Below, one piece after another: positions 7,179-16,229 of a stretch of 39,012 nucleotides of DNA. The stretch covers positions 1 through 39,012 of the forward strand of contig CATKYT010000010.1 in the NCBI GenBank assembly GCA_949841245.1. Reading direction: 5' to 3'. A program made the position numbers and the translations under genes. A model generated the notes under the pieces. That model saw nothing but the letters and a program-made list of their open reading frames with translations, made no database searches and was not told the origin of the DNA. Source of the stretch: an uncultured Eubacteriales bacterium (GTDB taxonomy: Bacteria > Bacillota > Clostridia > Christensenellales > UBA1242). Each line of letters starts with the position of its first letter. Within the stretch, counting starts at the first letter, position 1.

Positions 7179-8273
7179 TTAAATAAAAATTGTTTTTCTT
7201 CTTAAAACATTAAACTTAGTTCTTTTGTTATCATTCAAATATTTTAAATAAACAAAATCAAAAAGACTTACAAGAACCAATATAAAAGCAAAATCCAATC
7301 TGCCTGTCAAAGTTTTTACTGTCACTTTTCCACCAGTTTCCACTGCAATCGATACAGTGCCAACCGATTTGGTCACAAAAATGTCTTTCACTCCAAAATC
7401 TTGTAATCTGTCTAAAACATCTTTTGATGGATGCAAGTCATCCCCTGCACTTATGATGGCATTTTTTGGATTAACTTTTTCCAAAAACAATTTAGATGTG
7501 CTGTATTTAGAGCCATGATGTGAAACCACCAAATAATCTAACTCTAACGTGCCTTGAACATTGCGGATAAATTCATCTTCACGAAGTTGTGATGCATCAC
7601 CTGTAAACATGAAGGAACAATCTTCATAATTCACCAAAACAAAAGGAGAATAAGAGTTTGTGTCTTTGTAATAATCTTCTTCTCCTGCAAAAAATTTCAC
7701 ACTGACATTGCCGGGGAAATTATAAGATTTGTCATCAATAAATTCCACTCGACAATTGGGTTCTTGATAGATTGCATCGATTACACTGGCATATGTAAAA
7801 GTTGAAGAAACAAGATAATTTGAATTTTCACTGGTTTCATCACGAGATAAAATTTTGGGTCTTAAAACATTATTGACTTGATAAGATTTTAAAAGAGAAA
7901 CCGCACCGCCTACATGATCTTCATCGCTGTGTGTCAACAACAAAAAATCAATTTGTTTTATGTGATTGGCACTTAAAATAACTTCCACAGATTTTAAGAA
8001 ATCGTTTTCACTTTCTCCGCTTCCAGTGTCAATAATCATGCAAGAACGATTTGGAAAAATTATTAAATTGGCATTTGCCTGTCCAACATCCAAAACATAA
8101 ACTTGCAAGTTTTTGGAAAAGATTTCGAAAAATCCATTAAAAACAAAGTTTATATAAGTCTGATTTAAAAATAAAAACAAAGCAAACAAAACTAAACAAA
8201 CAATAAAAACTGCCTTTTTAAAGGCATATTTATCATAAATTATAAATTTAATTTTGTCTATCAAGTTTTTCAT
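7179..8273 (-). CDS. Membrane-anchored ComEC-like metallo-beta-lactamase-fold protein
   Basis: A 364-residue protein. A cytosolic N-terminal basic stretch leads into one transmembrane helix (AVFIVCLVLFALFLFL). The metallo-beta-lactamase domain follows with VYVLDVGQANANLI, IIDTGSG, the metal site HSDEDH (first His kept, third position Asp), FTGDA, and SHHGSKYSTS, the signature of the C-terminal nuclease-like domain of ComEC/Rec2. There is no competence channel domain, and a second hydrophobic helix (FAFILVLVSLFDFVYL) plus a basic tail closes the protein. The enzyme domain is probably extracellular. Related stand-alone proteins are annotated as MBL-fold hydrolases; their substrate is unknown but may be DNA. 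Its ATG shares one base with the stop of the patatin gene (TAATG), so the two are coupled. Confidence 0.8.
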   Translation of the reverse strand: MKNLIDKIKFIIYDKYAFKKAVFIVCLVLFALFLFLNQTYINFVFNGFFEIFSKNLQVYVLDVGQANANLIIFPNRSCMIIDTGSGESENDFLKSVEVILSANHIKQIDFLLLTHSDEDHVGGAVSLLKSYQVNNVLRPKILSRDETSENSNYLVSSTFTYASVIDAIYQEPNCRVEFIDDKSYNFPGNVSVKFFAGEEDYYKDTNSYSPFVLVNYEDCSFMFTGDASQLREDEFIRNVQGTLELDYLVVSHHGSKYSTSKLFLEKVNPKNAIISAGDDLHPSKDVLDRLQDFGVKDIFVTKSVGTVSIAVETGGKVTVKTLTGRLDFAFILVLVSLFDFVYLKYLNDNKRTKFNVLRRKTIFI

Positions 8274-9121
8274 TATATCAATTCAATTTCTTCCCTGTTT
8301 AAATTTTGCAATTTTTTCTTAGGTGCCTTACCTTTAAAAAGTTCGATAATCTTTGGCATTACATCAATGGCGTTTTTATAGCCTTCTTCCACCATTTCAT
8401 CAATTCCTTCAAGTCTGGTTTGTTTAAATCTTTTATTGTCAGTGGCAACCATTACATCTGCGTTAATATAGCCTTTTACAGCATTACTTTTCATCAATAT
8501 TCTTATAGAAGAAGCAAGCACATCCAAAACCTTAGAACTGTCAGTGCCATAGTTTCTTGTGCTGTTGCAATCAACTGCCACCACATAATCACAATCAAAC
8601 AATCTTGGAATATCAGCAGGAATGGTGTTTTGCAATCCACCATCACAAAGCAATTTGTCACCAAAAACCACAGGTTGAAAAATTCCTGGGACACTGCAAC
8701 TTCCAGCAACAGCCTGAGCAAGATTGCCATGAGTAATGCAAACTTCCTTTGTCGACTTAATGTCCACAGCGACCACTGCCATAGGCTTTTTCAAGTCTTC
8801 AACATTAATGTCGCCAAAAGTTTCGTTAAGCAAACTTTCAATGCCGTCTGATTTAGATGGCATGAAAATAAGTTTATTGGTTTTGATGTCTTTGATTTTT
8901 AATTTTTTTCCAATTTCATAAATTTCTTTGGATGTCATTCCGTTTGCATAGGCAGCACCAATAATGCTTCCCACACTTGTTCCAGCAATAAAATCAAATT
9001 CTAAACCATATTCTTCAAACGCTTTAATGGCACCGATATGAGAAAATCCCCTTGTGCCACCACCGCCAAAAGCCAAACCTATTTTCAATTTTTTTCCAAA
9101 AAAACCATATTTTCTTTTCAT
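8273..9121 (-). CDS. Patatin-like phospholipase (RssA/NTE family)
   Basis: A 282-residue protein with all patatin signatures: oxyanion hole GGGGTRG at about residue 19, the nucleophile elbow GTSVG near 44, and the catalytic dyad Asp in DGGLQNTIP near 165. There is no signal peptide, so it is cytosolic or membrane-associated. Family members hydrolyse acyl groups from phospholipids or lysophospholipids. The C-terminus is Lys-rich (GKAPKKKLQNLNREE). It is the first gene of a two-gene operon with the MBL-fold protein, joined by a one-base TAATG overlap. Its start has no ribosome site but an extended -10 close upstream. Active-site residues are intact; the in vivo lipid is unknown. Confidence 0.9.
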   Translation of the reverse strand: MKRKYGFFGKKLKIGLAFGGGGTRGFSHIGAIKAFEEYGLEFDFIAGTSVGSIIGAAYANGMTSKEIYEIGKKLKIKDIKTNKLIFMPSKSDGIESLLNETFGDINVEDLKKPMAVVAVDIKSTKEVCITHGNLAQAVAGSCSVPGIFQPVVFGDKLLCDGGLQNTIPADIPRLFDCDYVVAVDCNSTRNYGTDSSKVLDVLASSIRILMKSNAVKGYINADVMVATDNKRFKQTRLEGIDEMVEEGYKNAIDVMPKIIELFKGKAPKKKLQNLNREEIELI

Positions 9122-9128
9122 AATATTA

Positions 9129-9137
9129 ATTATATCA
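9129..9137 (-). promoter_or_regulatory. Extended -10 promoter of the patatin operon
   Basis: - strand TGATATAAT (extended -10, TG-n-TATAAT) ends 7 nt before the ATG at 9121. No clear -35 and no Shine-Dalgarno are present; a leaderless start is predicted. Confidence 0.5.
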
Positions 9138-9204
9138 AAAAATAATTCATTTTAAAAATAAAATCTCACATTATACAAGCAGTTATATATTTTTTTGAAA
9201 TTAA

Positions 9205-9210
9205 TATAAT
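9205..9210 (+). promoter_or_regulatory. -10 element of the SPOR-like gene
   Basis: Perfect TATAAT only 5 nt before the ATG at 9216, with no Shine-Dalgarno and no convincing -35. It is divergent from the extended -10 at 9129-9137, so both promoters share a 94-nt gap. Confidence 0.45.
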
Positions 9211-9215
9211 ATGAC

Positions 9216-9947
9216 ATGAAAAGATTTTCAATTTTAAGCACAATGATTTTAATTTTTGGACTTGCTGTCTGCGTATCCATAGGTTATTTGCTTTCCACAA
9301 CACTTCTTTCAACAGGGCTTTTTGAGTCCGTGGCAAACATAGGCTCAAATCAAATAACTGTCTATGCCATAGACATGCAATCAAGTGACAATGTAACAGA
9401 TTTGAATGATCTTAAATCGACACTTCAAAATTCAACGGGTGCAGGTTATGTCTATAATCGTGACAACACATATCATCTTCTGGCAAGCGTATATGAAAAT
9501 TTGGCTGATGCAGAACTTGTTAAAACCAACCTTAAAAACAACGGCTATTCGCCAGAAATATTAAAAATTGAAATCCCCACTTTAAAGTTTTCTGGAAACT
9601 TTTCTGCAAATGAAAAAAATGTTTTGACCAATGCTTTGCAAGCCAAGCAAACAATATTTAAAGCACTTTATGACATTGCCATAAGCCTTGACACATCTGT
9701 TTCAGACAAAACACAAGCAAAACTTGATTGCAACAACACCTTTTCAAAACTTGTGACAATTAAAAGTAATTTTGAAACAATTTTTGCTGAAAAACTTAAA
9801 TCAGACAATTTTCAAACTTTGCATAAAAGTTTGGAAAACACTTACAATCATTTGTCTTTGCTTATAAGTGAAAAGTCAGTCACCCCTACACAAAGTTATT
9901 CTTCCTTGATTAAATTCACCTATTGCAAAATTTTGTTGGAAAATTAA
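9216..9947 (+). CDS. Single-pass membrane protein with SPOR-like domain
   Basis: A 243-residue protein. One N-terminal transmembrane helix (STMILIFGLAVCVSIGYLL) places the remainder outside the membrane. Residues about 75-118 (AGYVYNRDNTYHLLASVY, then ADAELVKTNLKNNGYSPEIL) follow the SPOR pattern of a strand, a helix with 'A..v...L...Gy' and a closing strand; SPOR domains bind denuded peptidoglycan at division or sporulation septa. The C-terminal half is helical and rich in Lys, Ser and Thr and has no family I know. It lies alone on the + strand, divergent from the patatin operon and convergent with pfkA. Similar SPOR-like envelope proteins occur in spore-forming Firmicutes, but nothing here proves a sporulation role. 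Confidence 0.55.
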   Translation: MKRFSILSTMILIFGLAVCVSIGYLLSTTLLSTGLFESVANIGSNQITVYAIDMQSSDNVTDLNDLKSTLQNSTGAGYVYNRDNTYHLLASVYENLADAELVKTNLKNNGYSPEILKIEIPTLKFSGNFSANEKNVLTNALQAKQTIFKALYDIAISLDTSVSDKTQAKLDCNNTFSKLVTIKSNFETIFAEKLKSDNFQTLHKSLENTYNHLSLLISEKSVTPTQSYSSLIKFTYCKILLEN

Positions 9948-9976
9948 AAAAAGACGCATTATTGCGTCATTTTTTT
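9946..9976. terminator. Bidirectional terminator between the SPOR-like gene and pfkA
   Basis: A7 (9946-9952), GACGCA (9953-9958), loop TTAT, TGCGTC (9963-9968), then a T run to 9976. It serves the + gene ending at 9947 and the - gene ending at 9975. Confidence 0.85.
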
Positions 9977-10853
9977 AAATAAAAGGTTTTGTTTCCACAT
10001 CTAAATCCAAATTTGCCAACAATCGAACACCGTAAGTTTTTGACTTAATGCACTGAACAGTCTTTTTAGCATATTTTGTTGCCATGTTAAGTTCTTCTTC
10101 TGTTGGTTTTCCACCCCTTTGTGTTCTGCCAACAATGTGAAATCTGACAATCTTTTTTTGAAATTCTTGATTAAGTTTATCAGTAAGTTCCTTTGGGTCT
10201 ATAAGATTTTCTCTCAACACAATGCAAGTGGAAAGTTGATTTTCATAATTTATTTCAATAATTTTTTTCAGCTTTTCCAAATTTAAAGATTTTTTATCTG
10301 AGATGCAATAATCTGCACATACCATTTCTGCAACTTTCAATGCAATTCTGTCAGATTCTCGCCCCATAACTTCATATATGCAAGCCAAATCCATAGCATC
10401 ATTGCTTGGCATACTGTTATCAATGGCATAAACACCTTCTTTAACGGCTGTTGAAAAACCTATGGAATATTCACAATCTAAAACATCATTATCGATTGTT
10501 CCAGGAACAAAAATCGTGTTTATTCCATTTTCAAACAACTGTTTTGCACCTTTTTGTGAACCATTTCCACCAAACACGATGACAACATCAAATTGCTTAG
10601 CATTTTCCAAACCCATTTTAAAATATTTTGCTTGTTTAAATTCTGGACAACGAGATGTTTTTGTCACAGTGCCTGCTTCATCTTTCAAACTTTTGTCAAT
10701 CACTGATGAAAGTGGAAATATTTTCCCCTTAATCAAGCCATCAAATCCGGCATATGCAAAATATAAATCTTTTTTAAATTTTGAATAAAGTTCCCAAATA
10801 TATCTATTCATGCCAGGGGCATCTCCGCCACTACATAAAAACAAAATTTTCAT
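9975..10853 (-). CDS. pfkA: Divergent 6-phosphofructokinase (PfkA family)
   Basis: A 292-residue protein, somewhat shorter than the usual 320. The start at 10853 is set by AAGGAG 6 nt upstream. Kept features: SGGDAPGMN at the N-terminus, TSRCPEF, the catalytic base loop PGTIDND, YEVMGRESDRIA, and QRGGKPT near the end. Changed: the Mg/ATP motif GGDGS reads GGNGS, and the Arg that binds fructose 6-phosphate from the neighbouring subunit, just before the EVMGR strand, seems replaced (SNDAMDLACIYEVMGR). PFK normally phosphorylates fructose 6-phosphate to commit carbon to glycolysis; these changes leave activity or substrate uncertain. It is the last gene of the PHP-whiA-dnaE operon, and its ribosome site overlaps the dnaE stop. 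dnaE-pfkA adjacency is common in Clostridia. Confidence 0.85.
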   Translation of the reverse strand: MKILFLCSGGDAPGMNRYIWELYSKFKKDLYFAYAGFDGLIKGKIFPLSSVIDKSLKDEAGTVTKTSRCPEFKQAKYFKMGLENAKQFDVVIVFGGNGSQKGAKQLFENGINTIFVPGTIDNDVLDCEYSIGFSTAVKEGVYAIDNSMPSNDAMDLACIYEVMGRESDRIALKVAEMVCADYCISDKKSLNLEKLKKIIEINYENQLSTCIVLRENLIDPKELTDKLNQEFQKKIVRFHIVGRTQRGGKPTEEELNMATKYAKKTVQCIKSKTYGVRLLANLDLDVETKPFI

Positions 10854-10863
10854 CTTTTTCTCC

Positions 10864-13800
10864 TTATTGCACAACGATGTTTTCATTTCCAATAATTCCA
10901 CTCAATTCATTAAGCAAATAGTTGTTTATTTTAACTTTTTCTTGATATACAAAACTTTTGTTTGACGATGTGCATTTAATCACAACTTGTGTGTCGCCTA
11001 AATATGAACTTATGCTGTTTTTAACTTTGCTGTAAATGTCAGGATTCTTTGTGTCAAATCTTAAACATAAACGCTCTTTTGAAGCAACTTTTGTTTCAGA
11101 ATCTTCTTCTTTCCAAGGAATGACAACTTCACCAACAGCAGACATAGGCATACCTTCACGGATGTTAATTTTTCCTTTAACTGTTACAAGTGCGTCTTCA
11201 ACAATGACATTGCGATATTTGCTGTAAGCATTGGCAAAAAAAGTTAATTCAATGACACCTTTCAAATCTTCCAATTTAACATAACACATTTCTCGTCCAG
11301 CCTTAGAGCGTTTTCTGCTTACCGAAGTAATAATTCCACCACAAACAAAAGGTTGCCCGTCTTGTAAATTGCTTTCAGAAACATTTTCTTCTTCTGAAAA
11401 ATCAGAGTCTTCAACATCATCTTCTTCAACATTTGATGCAAGCATATCCGAACTTAAAGTATAATTTTCAAACTTTTTAACATAATCTTGCAAAGGGTGT
11501 CCAGACATGTAAACACCAATGATTTCGCGTTCATATTTCAACAAAGTTTTTTGGTTGAATTCTTTAATGTCAGGATAGTCAACAGTGTCTTCAAGTTGAT
11601 TTTCCCCAAAGAAAGAAAATTGCCCCAATTTGTTGCTTTTCTTTTCACGAATTGCTCTTTCAATCACCTTTTCATAGACAGCCATAAGTTGAGAACGACT
11701 TTTTCCAAACAAATCGCAAGCACCACTTAAAATTAAACATTCAATTGCTTTTTTGTTTGTCCCAACATTGACCATTCTGGAAACCATGTCTTCAAAACTT
11801 TTAAATTCGCCATTTTCTTCTCTTTCTTTAATGATGACATCTGTCAAAGCAGTTCCCACATGTTTAAGACCACCAAGTCCGAAACGAATGGCTTTTCCTT
11901 CAACTTTAAAATAAGAATAACTTTTGTTTACATTTGGTGGCAAAACTTCAATTCCTTCGCTTCCACGAGCAAATGAAACATATTTTGTAATGTCATCTCC
12001 ATTTGTAATACGGTCGTTTAAAATGGCTGTGATGAATTCAGTTTCATAATAACACTTTAAATATGCCGTTTGATAAGAAATGTACGCATATGCTGCTGCG
12101 TGTGATTTGTTAAACGCATATTTGGCAAAATCTTTCATTTCATCAAATATTTTTTCTGCTACATCGCGATCATGTCCAAGTTTTACTGCTCCTGGAATTG
12201 ACTTTTTACCAGCAGGGTCTTCCCAACCATTGACAAACTTCTCTCTTTCTTTGTCAATCTTTTCAACTTGTTTCTTACCCATAATTCTTCGAATGTTGTC
12301 TGCTTGCCCCAAACTGTAACCTGCCATGACCTGAACAATTTTCATAACTTGTTCTTGATAGACAATGCATCCATAAGTGACATCCAAAATATCTTCAAGG
12401 CAAGCGTCATCATAGACAACTTGTGAAGGGTCTTGTTTGTTTTTAACAAACTTTGGAATGAAATCCATTGGACCAGGACGATAAAGCGAAATTCCCGCAA
12501 TAATATCATCCATGCACGAAGGTTTCAAGTCCTTCATAAACTTCTTCATCCCCGCACTTTCCAATTGAAAAACGGCGTCAGTTTGACCGTTTGCAATCAA
12601 TTTGAAGACATTTGGATCATTGTATTCCATGTTATAAAAATCAATTTTTTTGCCATGATTTTCATAAATGTAGTCACAGGCTTTTTTAATGTCAGTCAAG
12701 GTTCTAAGCCCCAAAAAGTCCATTTTCAAAAGACCAAGATGTTCAAGTTCAATCATACTGTATTGCGTAACTCGTTCATCTTCTGACCTTGCAACAGGCA
12801 CAAAATCTGAAACTGAATTTGGAGCAATCAGAATTCCACATGCATGTGTAGAAGTGTTTCTTGGTACTCCTTCCAATTTAATTGCCATATCAATGATTTT
12901 TTTAATCATTTCATCATTGTCATACATTTCACGAAGTTCTGGAATGATAAATTTTTCATTTTCAGGCTTTCCAGTTGTTCCAAAATAATATTTCAAAACT
13001 GGTGGTTTTTTAATTCCATCAGGCAATTTTGCAGGAATAAGTTTTGTGATTTTCATGACTTCTGGTGATGGGAATCTTAAAACTCTGGCAACATCTCGAA
13101 TGGCATTTTTTGCTTGCATACAACCAAAAGTAACGATACACGCAACATGGTCTTCACCATAGCGTTTCTTAACATATTCAATAACTTCTCCGCGTCTGTC
13201 CATGCAGAAATCGACATCGAAGTCAGGCATGGAAACTCTTTCACGATTGATAAAGCGTTCGAAGAACAAATTATATCTCATAGGATCAACTTTTGTAATC
13301 CCAGAGCAATATGCAACTAAACTTCCTGCACCGCTTCCACGACCAGGACCAACAGGTATACCGACAGATTCGGCATAATTGATGTAATCCCAAACGATTA
13401 AGAAATATTCAACAAAGCCTTGTTCGCTGATGATACCAAGTTCCATTTCCAATCTTTCGATAAGTTCAGGAGTTACTTCTTTATATTTATTGTGTAAGCC
13501 TTCAAAGGAAATTCTTCTTAAAAATTCATATGGTTCTTCGCCTGTTGATGGTCTGTAAATAGGAATGTAATTTTGTGTAGCAGGCAATTTATATTTTTCA
13601 TCAATGCCGTAAACTTCTCCAAGTGACTTTGTTTTTAAAACAACTTCACATTTGTTGGCTATTTCCAATGTGTTTTCAACTGCTTCTTCAAAACCAACCA
13701 TGGCTTCCATCATTTCATCATAAGTTTTTAAATAAAACTCGTCAGTTTGAAATTTCATTCTGTCAGGGTCGTCCATAAATTTACCCATCTGAACGCACAT

Positions 13801-14454
13801 CAAAACATCTTGCATTTCGGCATCTTCTTTATTTAAATAATGCACATCATTTGTGGCAACCATTTTAATGTTCATTTTCTTAGACATTTCAGCCAAATGT
13901 TGGTTTACAAGTTTTTGTTCTGCCAGTCCATGATTTTGAATTTCAAAATAGAAGTCGCCTTCTTCAAACATGTCTTTCATCTTTTGAGCCAAGGCTTCTG
14001 CTTCTTGAAATTGTCTTTGCAAAATGAGTTGTGGAATATGACCAGCCACACAAGCAGAAAGACAAATTACACCTTTGCTGTGTTCTTGCAAAACTTTATA
14101 GTCTATTCTTGGTTTATAATAAAAACCATCGACAAAGGCAATTTCATTAAGTTTTAAAAGGTTATGAAAACCTTCTTCATTTTTGGCAAGCAAAACAAGA
14201 TGACCCATGTCATCTTTTCCTTGTTTTTTTGTTAAATCACTGCAAATGTAGAATTCACATCCCAAAATCGGTTTAATTCCCGCTTTAACACATTCTTCAT
14301 AGAAACTCAAAGTGCCATACATATTGCCATGGTCAGTAATTGCCACAGCACTGTAACCACGTTCTTTGGTTATTTCTACAAGTTTATTGACTCTTGCAAT
14401 TCCGTCAAGAAGCGAATATTCAGTGTGAACATGCAAATGCACAAAATCTTTCAT
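10864..14454 (-). CDS. dnaE: DNA polymerase III alpha subunit, DnaE type
   Basis: A 1196-residue replicative polymerase. The PHP domain begins at once (HLHVHTEYSLLDG, 6-18; DHGNMYG). The polymerase palm has PGRGSGAGSLVAY (370-382) and the catalytic aspartates in PDFDVDF (410-416). Fingers and the tandem helix-hairpin-helix region follow (about 640-1000), then an acidic linker rich in Glu, Asp and Ser (EEDDVEDSDFSEEE) and an OB-fold (GGIITSVSRKRSKAGREMCY). Length and order match DnaE1, not PolC. In Firmicutes DnaE usually works beside PolC in lagging-strand or primer extension; with no PolC in view its share of replication is open. Its ATG shares one base with the whiA stop (TAATG). Confidence 0.97.
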   Translation of the reverse strand: MKDFVHLHVHTEYSLLDGIARVNKLVEITKERGYSAVAITDHGNMYGTLSFYEECVKAGIKPILGCEFYICSDLTKKQGKDDMGHLVLLAKNEEGFHNLLKLNEIAFVDGFYYKPRIDYKVLQEHSKGVICLSACVAGHIPQLILQRQFQEAEALAQKMKDMFEEGDFYFEIQNHGLAEQKLVNQHLAEMSKKMNIKMVATNDVHYLNKEDAEMQDVLMCVQMGKFMDDPDRMKFQTDEFYLKTYDEMMEAMVGFEEAVENTLEIANKCEVVLKTKSLGEVYGIDEKYKLPATQNYIPIYRPSTGEEPYEFLRRISFEGLHNKYKEVTPELIERLEMELGIISEQGFVEYFLIVWDYINYAESVGIPVGPGRGSGAGSLVAYCSGITKVDPMRYNLFFERFINRERVSMPDFDVDFCMDRRGEVIEYVKKRYGEDHVACIVTFGCMQAKNAIRDVARVLRFPSPEVMKITKLIPAKLPDGIKKPPVLKYYFGTTGKPENEKFIIPELREMYDNDEMIKKIIDMAIKLEGVPRNTSTHACGILIAPNSVSDFVPVARSEDERVTQYSMIELEHLGLLKMDFLGLRTLTDIKKACDYIYENHGKKIDFYNMEYNDPNVFKLIANGQTDAVFQLESAGMKKFMKDLKPSCMDDIIAGISLYRPGPMDFIPKFVKNKQDPSQVVYDDACLEDILDVTYGCIVYQEQVMKIVQVMAGYSLGQADNIRRIMGKKQVEKIDKEREKFVNGWEDPAGKKSIPGAVKLGHDRDVAEKIFDEMKDFAKYAFNKSHAAAYAYISYQTAYLKCYYETEFITAILNDRITNGDDITKYVSFARGSEGIEVLPPNVNKSYSYFKVEGKAIRFGLGGLKHVGTALTDVIIKEREENGEFKSFEDMVSRMVNVGTNKKAIECLILSGACDLFGKSRSQLMAVYEKVIERAIREKKSNKLGQFSFFGENQLEDTVDYPDIKEFNQKTLLKYEREIIGVYMSGHPLQDYVKKFENYTLSSDMLASNVEEDDVEDSDFSEEENVSESNLQDGQPFVCGGIITSVSRKRSKAGREMCYVKLEDLKGVIELTFFANAYSKYRNVIVEDALVTVKGKINIREGMPMSAVGEVVIPWKEEDSETKVASKERLCLRFDTKNPDIYSKVKNSISSYLGDTQVVIKCTSSNKSFVYQEKVKINNYLLNELSGIIGNENIVVQ

Positions 14455-15419
14455 TATTCCTCCAAAGTATCAGCAATTTTAATAAGTTTTCTAAATCTGT
14501 GATTAAGCCCCGAGCGAGTAAGTTTAATTGTTGAAAGTTTTAAAAGTTCATCCAAACTTTCTTCTTGATTTGCCAATCTTAAAACTGCAACTTCTTGCAA
14601 ATCTTCTGGCAAACTTTCCAACCCAATCGTGTTTATTATTGTGTTGATTGCATTGACCTGTTTAATGCTTGCTTCCACAGTTTTGTTTATGTTGGCATTG
14701 ATGCAATTAACTTGTCGGTTAACTTTGTTTCTAAGTTCCCTTGTAACAATTTCATTGGACAAATCCAAAACACTTTGATTTGCTCCAACAAGTGCCAATA
14801 AATCTTGAATTGTGTTTACATCTTTAACATATAAAACATAAGAGTTTTTTCTTTCAAAGATTTTTCCAATTATGTTATACTCAGCCAGCAATTCCGAAAG
14901 TTCCAACAAAAAATTGTGGCTTTGCGAAACAAATTCCATATGATAACCCGACCCACAACTTGTGGTTGTGTCAGATGAAAGTTTTATTGATGAAGTGCTT
15001 GCCCCAATATATACACCTTTAATAAAAGACCTGCGTGGTTCTTCTTCCAAAATCAAATTCTTTTCAATTTCAAAATTAAACTGCATACCATCTGTGGAAT
15101 AATCAATTACACCGACATCCAACAGAAGTTGCTTAAACTTTTCCACTTCAAAAGAAATTTCATAAATCGTGTTTTTATTAATGTTGTAATTTTCTCCGAC
15201 TTCTGGCACAATTTCATCACCATAAAGTCTTTTAATAAGTTTTTGGCAAAACCCAAAAAGTTTGTCCACATCACTTACAATCTTCACAAAAATTTTGTTC
15301 CCGTTTTTTTCAATCTCTCCACAAGAACGAAAAAGTCCTGACATAAAAGCAAGTGCACAAGCATCGTCTTCAATGTCAGTCCTTAAAATTTCTTCTTTTG
15401 ATTCTCTGGAAAAACTCAT
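14454..15419 (-). CDS. whiA: WhiA, DNA-binding developmental/cell-division regulator
   Basis: A 321-residue protein. The N-terminus (SFSRESKEEILR) and the region EEPRRSFIKGVYIGASTSS-I with GYHMEFVSQ and AEYNIIGKIF correspond to the degenerate LAGLIDADG homing-endonuclease fold. From about 215 the C-terminal helix-turn-helix domain appears (VNRQVNCINANINKTVEAS, and KLTRSGLNHRFRKLIKIA). WhiA is nearly universal in Gram-positives; in Streptomyces it drives sporulation and in Bacillus it affects chromosome segregation and Z-ring assembly. Its usual partners RapZ and YvcK do not precede it here; a PHP phosphoesterase does. It overlaps both neighbours by one base, so the three are translationally coupled. 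Confidence 0.95.
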   Translation of the reverse strand: MSFSRESKEEILRTDIEDDACALAFMSGLFRSCGEIEKNGNKIFVKIVSDVDKLFGFCQKLIKRLYGDEIVPEVGENYNINKNTIYEISFEVEKFKQLLLDVGVIDYSTDGMQFNFEIEKNLILEEEPRRSFIKGVYIGASTSSIKLSSDTTTSCGSGYHMEFVSQSHNFLLELSELLAEYNIIGKIFERKNSYVLYVKDVNTIQDLLALVGANQSVLDLSNEIVTRELRNKVNRQVNCINANINKTVEASIKQVNAINTIINTIGLESLPEDLQEVAVLRLANQEESLDELLKLSTIKLTRSGLNHRFRKLIKIADTLEE

Positions 15420-16183
15420 TAATATCCTCTTTTCTTATGAAATTTCGGCAATTTATCAACATTCGCAACTTGTGAAAGCGGAATGTTATATTTATAAACA
15501 AAATTCATTCCACGATTTACTTCCCCAACACGCTCTGGTGAATGAGCATCAGAATTGACAATAAACTTAACCCCTTCGGCAATCATTGCCAAAATTTCTT
15601 CTTCTGTAAAATTTATTCTTTTGCCATTAAGTTCCACAAAAACACCTTTTTGCTTAGCCATCTTTGCCACAGCAATTGTATCAGTTTGGAAACCATAGTT
15701 AAGATGTGTAATTATATCAATAGGATATTTATCCAATGCTTTTAAAAAGGCTGTCGTATTTCTGTTTATGCGGTCTTTGCTCGGTTTAAAAACTTTGTCA
15801 CAAATGTTGGAAACATCTTTAAGCATATAATCTTTAAATGTTGTAGGCAAAGCAAGTTTATGATAGCCCATCGCAAAAATGTCAAGATATTCATAGTCAC
15901 TTTCTTTAACATCCACTTCTCCATCAAGAGAAATTAAGTTTGCTTCCACTCCCAACAAAATATCAACACCAGTGATTTCTTTGGCATTTAAAATATCTTC
16001 TTTAAGTTGTGGAATGTTTTTTCTCTTAATTCCAAAACACATATGATTAAATCCATGGTCAGTAATCGCAATCTGTTTTAAACCCTTATCTGCCGCAACA
16101 GAAGCGTTTTCCAAAACAGTGCCTTTTCCGTGCTTTAATCTGGAATAGGTTGTATGTGTGTGATAATCGCCATATAAAAGCAT
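15419..16183 (-). CDS. PHP-domain phosphoesterase
   Basis: A 254-residue protein starting MLLYGDYHTHTTYSRLKHG. The HTHTTYS and ITDHGFNH motifs hold the N-terminal His and Asp metal ligands of the PHP fold; GVEANLISLDGEVD, ITHLNYG and VNSDAHSPERVGE supply the rest. This looks like a YcdX/histidinol-phosphatase-like trinuclear metal phosphatase; the substrate is unknown. The start at 16183 is chosen over an upstream in-frame ATG at 16234 because AAGGAG lies 5 nt before it and the PHP motif normally begins at once. It heads the operon PHP-whiA-dnaE-pfkA, read from the promoter at 16201-16229. The position before whiA is usual in Clostridia, though normally with rapZ and yvcK in between. Confidence 0.85.
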   Translation of the reverse strand: MLLYGDYHTHTTYSRLKHGKGTVLENASVAADKGLKQIAITDHGFNHMCFGIKRKNIPQLKEDILNAKEITGVDILLGVEANLISLDGEVDVKESDYEYLDIFAMGYHKLALPTTFKDYMLKDVSNICDKVFKPSKDRINRNTTAFLKALDKYPIDIITHLNYGFQTDTIAVAKMAKQKGVFVELNGKRINFTEEEILAMIAEGVKFIVNSDAHSPERVGEVNRGMNFVYKYNIPLSQVANVDKLPKFHKKRGY

Positions 16184-16200
16184 AAAAACTCCTTGTTTAT

Positions 16201-16229
16201 ATTGTATCAGTTTTATGTTTTTTTTACAA
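16201..16229 (-). promoter_or_regulatory. Promoter of the PHP-whiA-dnaE-pfkA operon
   Basis: - strand TTGTAA (16224-16229), a 17-nt spacer, TACAAT (16201-16206) preceded by TGA, which gives an extended -10. The AAGGAG site and the ATG at 16183 follow with a short leader. Confidence 0.6.
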
